A program made the position numbers and the translations under genes. A model generated the notes under the pieces. It searched no databases. It was not told where the DNA came from and saw only the letters and a list, made by a program, of their open reading frames with translations. A DNA stretch of 36,990 bases from assembly GCF_002114215.1 (NCBI RefSeq), contig NZ_NCTE01000078.1, positions 1-36,990 on the forward strand, written 5' to 3'. This DNA comes from Streptomyces sp. 13-12-16. Its GTDB lineage: Bacteria; Actinomycetota; Actinomycetes; Streptomycetales; Streptomycetaceae. Of this stretch, positions 32,103 through 36,990 are shown in pieces (position 1 is the first letter of the stretch; every line of letters starts with the position of its first letter).

Positions 32103-32594
32103 ATGGAGTGGGGGACTCTGGCGGTTGTCGGACTTGGGGCGGTCCTCGGTGTTGGTGCCACCTTGGTCACCGATGGACTTCGTTCCAGGCGGGAGCAGGA
32201 ACAGCAGTGGGTGGAGGCGAAGCGGGCCGTTTATGTGCGTTTCCTGGCTGCTCTGGCGCAGGCGCACAGTCGTATGACAGTGGCTGCATGGCGTGAGCAA
32301 CCCGGGCTCGGTCGACAGCAAGCGGTCCACGACGCTTTCTTAAGTGATCCGCAACATAGTGACGCCAAGTCGGTTCTCCGTGAGCTGGCGATAGCTGCAC
32401 CTGACCGCGTCTACCGGGCGGCCACGTCAACATATGAGCAGCTGCGGGCGGCCCGCGATGTGCTGGCTGTGCATCCAGCTGGAACCGAATCGAGCGAGTA
32501 TCAGCAACTGATAAGACCGTTCTTCGCTGCCTTGGAGGACCTGCAACGACTGATGCGGGACGATCTGCGGTCACCAGCGTCTCGTCGGTCCTGA
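32103..32594 (+). CDS. Membrane-anchored helical protein of unknown function
   Basis: 163 residues. An N-terminal hydrophobic helix (GTLAVVGLGAVLGVGATLV) is followed by a basic turn (RSRREQEQQWVEAKRAVYVR) and long, mostly helical soluble segments. It resembles the many Streptomyces small proteins with one N-terminal anchor and a cytoplasmic coiled region. Codon usage is less biased than in its neighbours. No partner gene is coupled. Function unknown. Confidence 0.75.
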   Translation: MEWGTLAVVGLGAVLGVGATLVTDGLRSRREQEQQWVEAKRAVYVRFLAALAQAHSRMTVAAWREQPGLGRQQAVHDAFLSDPQHSDAKSVLRELAIAAPDRVYRAATSTYEQLRAARDVLAVHPAGTESSEYQQLIRPFFAALEDLQRLMRDDLRSPASRRS

Positions 32595-32704
32595 CCTGTT
32601 GGGCTGGAGCCCACTGGCTCAGATCCTTCTGGAGCGTCCAGCCGCCGGTCGTCAAGCGGTCCGGTCAGGTGCTCGACGCCTGAGGGCGGTGAGAAGGAAA
32701 AGGA

Positions 32705-32734
32705 AGAGGGGCTCCCGGCACCGGGAGCCCCTCT
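32705..32734. terminator. Bidirectional terminator
   Basis: AGAGGGGCTCCCGG and CCGGGAGCCCCTCT, 14-base perfect arms with a 2-base loop, between convergent genes ending at 32594 and 32755. Confidence 0.85.
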
Positions 32735-32754
32735 TCACTTCGTGCGCGTTCGCG

Positions 32755-33690
32755 TCAGAACGTGCCCAGCTTCACGATCGACAGCAGGGCGACCAGCTGG
32801 ATCGCCGAGGCGCCCAGGGCCTTCGGCCAGGGGAGGTCGTGGGAGCGGCTGACCATGATCGTGAGGAGGGCGCCGGCCGCCACCCAGGTGGCCCAGCCGA
32901 GGATCTGGACGAAGGAGGCGTCGCCGCCGGCGAACATGGCGAAGACCAGGCGGGGCGCGTCCGTGATGGACATGATCAGCATGGAGAGGCCGACGGTGGG
33001 CTGCCAGGCGCCGTTGCCGCCGAGCTGGCGGGCCAGGGTGTGGGTGACCACGCCGAGGATGAAGGCGCTGAGCACCATCGCGACGGCCGTCGTCAGGACG
33101 ATCGGGATCGCGTTCGACAGCGTGGCGTTGATCGCGTCCTCGCGCGCGGTGTCGAAGCCGAAGACGGCGAGCAGGCCGTAGAGGAAGCTGACGACGAGGG
33201 CGGGGCCCCACATCGAGTAGTCGCGCATCTGGTGGAACGTCTGGGCGGGGGCCAGGACGATGCCCTTGAGCAGGTCCTTCCAGCGCAGGCGGGGGCCGGC
33301 CGGCCCGGGGTCCGGGGCCGCGCCTGCGTGGTAGGCGTCGCCCTGGTGGTAGGGGTCCTCGTTGATCGAGAAGGCCTGGGTGTGCCCCGGGTTGTTGGCC
33401 GCGTACGGGTCGTGCGGGGCGCCCTGGGCGCCGTGCGGGTACGCGCCGTCGCCGAAGTACTCCGGCTCGCCGTGACCGCCGGGCCCGCCCGGGCCGCCGT
33501 TCGTCTGCGGCCAGCCGCCGCCACCGCCACCGCCGTGGCCGTACGACGGCTGCTGCGGGTACGGCTGCGGCGCCTGCGGGTAGCCGTACGACGGCCCCTG
33601 CGGCGTCTGCTGCCCGTGCGGGGGGTGTTGCGGTCGCGCGTGAGGAGCGCCGTTGTTGTTCCGGCCGCGTCCGATCCTGAATCCAGCCAC
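32755..33690 (-). CDS. Yip1-domain membrane protein
   Basis: 311 residues. The first 135 are Gly/Pro/Gln/Tyr-rich and disordered (PQGPSYGYPQAPQPYPQQPS). The rest is a Yip1-type membrane domain with five hydrophobic helices (ALVVSFLYGLLAVFGF, AIPIVLTTAVAMVLSAFILG, and so on), preceded by the typical amphipathic WKDLLKGIVLAPAQTFHQMR. A low-complexity N-terminus before such a domain is common in Streptomyces. Role unknown; Yip1 proteins act in membrane organisation in eukaryotes. Confidence 0.85.
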   Translation of the reverse strand: MAGFRIGRGRNNNGAPHARPQHPPHGQQTPQGPSYGYPQAPQPYPQQPSYGHGGGGGGGWPQTNGGPGGPGGHGEPEYFGDGAYPHGAQGAPHDPYAANNPGHTQAFSINEDPYHQGDAYHAGAAPDPGPAGPRLRWKDLLKGIVLAPAQTFHQMRDYSMWGPALVVSFLYGLLAVFGFDTAREDAINATLSNAIPIVLTTAVAMVLSAFILGVVTHTLARQLGGNGAWQPTVGLSMLIMSITDAPRLVFAMFAGGDASFVQILGWATWVAAGALLTIMVSRSHDLPWPKALGASAIQLVALLSIVKLGTF

Positions 33691-33724
33691 GTCCTCGAAC
33701 GTACCTGGTCCCGGGCGGTCGTGT

Positions 33725-33750
33725 GCCGGGCCCCGGCTTCAGGGCCCGGC
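33725..33750 (-). terminator. Terminator after the FG-GAP gene pair
   Basis: GCCGGGCCC and GGGCCCGGC with an 8-base loop, 36 bases beyond the stop of the leftward gene at 33786. Confidence 0.65.
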
Positions 33751-33785
33751 TTTGCTGCCGAGCTGTGACATCCCCTAAGGGTCGG

Positions 33786-35204
33786 TCAGCCGCCGAGGAC
33801 CGAGCCGAGGTGGGGGGTGCCGGTGGCGGAGACGCCCGTCGTGCCCGTGCCGAAGCTGAGGGAGCCCGTGGTCGTCAGGCCGTTCGCCGAGCCGCGCAGG
33901 GACCAGACCGAGCCGTCCCCGGAGTTCTCGCCCGGCGCGGACAGGGACAGGTCGGCGCGGCCGTCGCCGGTGTGGTCGGTGAGGACGACGCGGGCGCCGA
34001 AGAGGTCGCCGTCCTCGGAGGCGCCGGGGACGCCCGCGGTGTTCTGGGTGTAGTACTGGTTGCCCTCGGTGGTGAGGCCCGAGGCGGAGCCGTACAGGAC
34101 GGTGACGGCGCCGGCCCCGTCGTTCTCGCCCGCGGCGCCGACGGCGAGGTCGGCGTAGCCGTCGCCGTCGATGTCGCCGACGCCGACGCCGCTGCCGAAG
34201 CGGTCGCCGGTCTCGGAGGCCCCGGGGACGCCGGCGGTGTCCTGGGTGAGGACGAGCGGGGCGCGATCGGCGTCCAGGCCCTCCGGGCCGCCGTAGACCA
34301 CCGTGACCTTGCCGCCCTTTGCGCCCCCGGCGTCGGCGGAGGTCTCCCGGTCGTTGCCGACGGCGAAGTCCGGGTGGCCGTCGCCGTCGATGTCGCCGGC
34401 CGCGGAGACGTACCCGGCCGGCATCCGCTGGAGCCAGTCCGTGTAGTTGCCGATCCGCAGGTCGGCCAGGGAGGTGGCCGCGTCGCCGGTCTGCTCGGCG
34501 AGGCTGTGCAGGGCCACCGGGCCGCGGCCGTCGCCGGGGACGTCCGCGGAGGTGAGGTGGGTGACTCCGGGCGAGGAGAGCCCGTACCGCGAGCCGGAAC
34601 CGCCGTTGTGCGCCCCGGTCCTGGTGATCGGCCCGTTCACGACGGACAGGGTGATCGGGCCGGTGGAGCCGACGACGACGTCGGGGTCGCCGTCGTCGTC
34701 GAAGTCGCCCGTGGCGAAGGCCTGGCCGTAGTGGTCGTAGTCCGTGTCGAAGAAGCTGAAGAGGGAACGGGCGCCGGACAGGCCGGACTTGGAGCCCCAG
34801 ACGACGACGGCCGTGCCGCTGCCCGCGTCGCCGGTGACGTCCTCGCCGGGGACGCCGACCAGGAGGTCGGCGTAGCCGTCGGTGTTCAGGTCGGCGGAGG
34901 CCACGGCGGCACCGAAGGCGTCGCCGGCCTCGGCGGCGCCGGGGACCCCGGTGGTGTTCTGGGTGATCAGGGTGCGGGCCGAGGTGTTCGGGCCGCCGGC
35001 GCCGCCGTACACGACGGAGACGGCGCCCGCCTTCGCGTGGCCGTCGACGGTGGCGTCCGGGGCGCCGATCGCGAGGTCGGTGCGGCCGTCGCCGTTGAAG
35101 TCGTACGGGACGGCGGCCGTGGCGGCGTGCGCGGCGGGGGCCGTGAGGGCGAGCGGGGTCAGGGTGGCCGCGGCGAGGGCGATCGCGGCGGTGCGCAGGC
35201 GCAT
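33786..35204 (-). CDS. Secreted FG-GAP (integrin-like) repeat protein, copy 2
   Basis: 472 residues. A Sec signal peptide (RTAAIALAAATLTPLALT, cut after AHA near residue 27) leads into at least six FG-GAP repeats with Ca-binding loops such as DFNGDGRTDLAIGAP, DLNTDGYADLLVGVP, DIDGDGHPDFAVGN, DIDGDGYADLAVGA and DHTGDGRADLSLSAP. The repeats should form an extracellular beta-propeller. The ATG at 35204 has GAGG 7 bases upstream. It follows its paralog with a 38-base gap, so the pair arose by tandem duplication and is probably one operon. Partner unknown. Confidence 0.92.
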   Translation of the reverse strand: MRLRTAAIALAAATLTPLALTAPAAHAATAAVPYDFNGDGRTDLAIGAPDATVDGHAKAGAVSVVYGGAGGPNTSARTLITQNTTGVPGAAEAGDAFGAAVASADLNTDGYADLLVGVPGEDVTGDAGSGTAVVVWGSKSGLSGARSLFSFFDTDYDHYGQAFATGDFDDDGDPDVVVGSTGPITLSVVNGPITRTGAHNGGSGSRYGLSSPGVTHLTSADVPGDGRGPVALHSLAEQTGDAATSLADLRIGNYTDWLQRMPAGYVSAAGDIDGDGHPDFAVGNDRETSADAGGAKGGKVTVVYGGPEGLDADRAPLVLTQDTAGVPGASETGDRFGSGVGVGDIDGDGYADLAVGAAGENDGAGAVTVLYGSASGLTTEGNQYYTQNTAGVPGASEDGDLFGARVVLTDHTGDGRADLSLSAPGENSGDGSVWSLRGSANGLTTTGSLSFGTGTTGVSATGTPHLGSVLGG

Positions 35205-35242
35205 GGGGGACCTCGGTGCGGTGTGCGGGAGCGGGCGGGGGG

Positions 35243-36694
35243 TCACTGGGCGATCGTCCAGCCGAAGTCGGCGCCGCCCTGGAGGGAGACGCCGCGGGCG
35301 GAGAGGAACAGGGCGTTGGAGGTGGTGAGTCCGGAGGCGGTGCCGCGCATGACGGTGACGGCGCCGTAGCCGTTCTCGTAGCCGGCGCCGGCGACGAGGT
35401 CGGCCTTGCCGTTCTTGTCGAGGTCGACCAGGCGCACGGAGATGCCGAAGGCGTCGTTGGTCTCGTTCGCGCCGGGGACGCCCGCGGTGTCCTGGGAGTA
35501 CTGCTTGGCGCCCTTGCCGGTCAGGCCGGAGGCCGAGCCGTACAGGATGGTCACCGTGCCGGTGTCGGGCGTGGTGCCCAGGTCCTCGCCCTGGGCGCCG
35601 ACCGCGATGTCGGCGTAGCCGTCGCCGTTGACGTCGCCCGCGCTCAGCGCGGCGCCGAAGAGGTCGCCGTACTCGCCGCCGCCGGGCACGCCCTCCGTGT
35701 CCTGGTGGATCACGGTCGGCTTCTGGTCGGGGTCGGGGCCGTCCGGGCCGCCGTACCAGACGGTGATCTGGCCGCCCTTGTGGCCGTTGACCGAGTTGCC
35801 GTCGCTCGGGTCGCCGTAGTCGCCGAGGACGAGGTCGCCGTAGCCGTCCTTGTCGACGTCGGCGATCACGCCGTTCGAACCGTCGGCGTGCGGGAGCTCG
35901 ACCCGGGCGTAGTCGGACTCGGGGTGGGCGTCCCAGTTGCCGGGGTCGTGGCGGAAGTAGCTGATGTCGCCGGCCGGGTCGCCGTCGACGCCGAACGGGT
36001 AGACGCGCTCGGCCTTGCGGTCGCCGGTCATGTCGCCCGCGAACACCTCGTAGGTGGAGCCGAGTTCGTCGACGCCCTGGTGGCTCACGGGGGCGCCGGT
36101 GCGGGTGAAGGGGCCGTTGTGGAGGTGGGTGTGGCTCTGGCCGGTGACGGTCACGTCCGTGTCGCCGTCGCCGTCGAAGTCGCCGGTGGCGATGCCGGAG
36201 GAGTAGCCGCCCCACTCGGAGAGGCCGGACGGCTGGGGCAGTCCCGAGCCGCCGGACAGGCCGGACTTGCCGCCCCAGAGGACAGTGACCGAGCCGACGC
36301 CGTCGCGGTCGCCGATGGCCTCGTACTGGGAGCCGACGACGAGGTCGGAGTAGCCGTCGCGGTCCAGGTCGGCGGCGGCCATGCTCTGGCCGAAGCGGTC
36401 GCCGCTCTCGGCCGCGCCCGGGACGCCGGTGGAGTTCTGGGTGATCACGGTCTTCTTCGCGGCGGAGACGCCGGAGGACGAGCCGTAGAGCACGACGACG
36501 GCGCCGGCGCTCTGGACGGAGCCCACGTCGGCGCTGGCCGCGCCGATGGCGACGTCCCGGTACCCGTCGCCGTTGAAGTCGCCGGCCAGGCCGGAGGCGG
36601 CGGCGGCCGAAGGAACCGACAGGGCGAGCAGGCCGCCGGTCAGTGCGACGGCGGTGGCGGTGGCCAGGGCGAGACGCGCGGGGCGCTGGTGCAT
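35243..36694 (-). CDS. Secreted FG-GAP (integrin-like) repeat protein, copy 1
   Basis: 483 residues. A signal peptide (LALATATAVALTGGLLAL, cut near AAAAS) is followed by about seven FG-GAP-type units with loops such as DFNGDGYRDVAIGA, DLDRDGYSDLVVGS, DVDKDGYGDLVLGD, DVNGDGYADIAVGA and DLDKNGKADLVAG. One unit (DMTGDRKAERVYPF) has a degraded loop. The ATG at 36694 has GGAGAA about 8 bases upstream. It is the first gene of the tandem pair and is predicted to be an extracellular beta-propeller. Confidence 0.92.
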   Translation of the reverse strand: MHQRPARLALATATAVALTGGLLALSVPSAAAASGLAGDFNGDGYRDVAIGAASADVGSVQSAGAVVVLYGSSSGVSAAKKTVITQNSTGVPGAAESGDRFGQSMAAADLDRDGYSDLVVGSQYEAIGDRDGVGSVTVLWGGKSGLSGGSGLPQPSGLSEWGGYSSGIATGDFDGDGDTDVTVTGQSHTHLHNGPFTRTGAPVSHQGVDELGSTYEVFAGDMTGDRKAERVYPFGVDGDPAGDISYFRHDPGNWDAHPESDYARVELPHADGSNGVIADVDKDGYGDLVLGDYGDPSDGNSVNGHKGGQITVWYGGPDGPDPDQKPTVIHQDTEGVPGGGEYGDLFGAALSAGDVNGDGYADIAVGAQGEDLGTTPDTGTVTILYGSASGLTGKGAKQYSQDTAGVPGANETNDAFGISVRLVDLDKNGKADLVAGAGYENGYGAVTVMRGTASGLTTSNALFLSARGVSLQGGADFGWTIAQ

Positions 36695-36850
36695 GCGGGG
36701 TTCTCCTGCGGGGGCCGGACGCGGGCGGCGTGCCGGAAGGACGAGAGGGACGTGCCGTGGTGGTGCGGAGGCGGCGTGCGCGCGCACGGCTCGTGATCGA
36801 GAACCGTAGAGGGCCGGTGCGCGCGGTGCGCGGGATTTTCGTGCGCCGCG

Positions 36851-36983
36851 GGCCGGCACCGACGGAGCGGGCCGGGACCGGTGTCGCGGGCCGGAATCAG
36901 CGCTGCGGGCCGGGACCGGCGTCGCAGGTCAGGACCGTTGCCGCGGGCGAGGGCCGTTGCCGCGGGCCGGGGCCGGCGGGGGG
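36851..36983. repeat. Seven 19-bp tandem repeats
   Basis: Seven contiguous imperfect units of exactly 19 bases, most beginning GGCCGG and ending in GCG; the second is GGCCGGGACCGGTGTCGCG. They lie about 160 bases upstream of the FG-GAP pair and run to the window edge, so the array may continue beyond it. Confidence 0.75.
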
Positions 36984-36990
36984 GGCCCGG

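Noticed and set aside
33723-36796. Long plus-strand open frames rich in Val, Gly, Ala and Asp
   Set aside because: They are antisense to the two FG-GAP genes, whose signal peptides and Ca-binding repeats are unmistakable.

Overview
The window looks like chromosomal DNA of a Streptomyces or a close relative. It has very high G+C with G/C-rich third codon positions and frequent GTG starts. It also carries typical actinobacterial families: a PadR/ABC pair, a mycothiol-type PIG-L deacetylase, DUF5994 proteins, an RsbU-like phosphatase, FG-GAP secreted proteins and an actinobacterial MobC/relaxase pair.

Layout. (1) 1-2181: the 3' part of a sensor histidine kinase gene, overlapping a lipoprotein gene. 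(2) 2182-8806: a PIG-L deacetylase, a poorly supported ORF, a PadR repressor with a probable leaderless promoter, and an ABC ATPase plus a double-FtsX permease. The segment starts at a decayed tRNA-Gly 3' scar (2264-2309). (3) 8807-10979: an att graveyard with tRNA-Gly 3' relics at 9067-9102 and 10668-10727 and the 3' half of a tRNA-Ser gene at 10453-10512. (4) 10980-19683: stress-type cargo, namely NhaA, three DUF5994 genes, small unknown genes, a fatty-acid desaturase, a PAS/GAF/PP2C phosphatase and a TerC protein. (5) 20124-21848: a junction zone of broken genes, ending in an intact methyltransferase. (6) 21863-28750: a mobility module of relaxase, MobC-like protein, an oriT-like hairpin, a dense array of GGACCGGTCC palindromes and half-sites, a DnaC-like ATPase, a MARIRTIKPE-type replication protein, a small HTH regulator, an excisionase and a tyrosine integrase. 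(7) 28920-30001: a MerR/DUF433 plus DUF5615 toxin-antitoxin-like pair. (8) 30376-30449: an intact tRNA-Gly(CCC). (9) 30450-36990: ordinary chromosome with a zinc-ribbon protein, dcd, a phosphoribosyltransferase, a membrane protein, a Yip1-like protein and two tandem FG-GAP proteins.

Interpretation. A perfect 60-bp direct repeat (10668-10727 and 30362-30421) that includes the 3' part of tRNA-Gly brackets about 19.7 kb. That interval holds integrase, xis, relaxase, MobC and replication-type genes but no recognisable TraB/FtsK-type or type IV secretion gene. I read it as an integrated, probably mobilizable element carrying an ion/pH/membrane-stress cargo. It sits at a hotspot where earlier related elements left scars. 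The least explained parts are the palindrome array (24344-24835) and the DUF5994 cargo, whose genes share a promoter-like motif.
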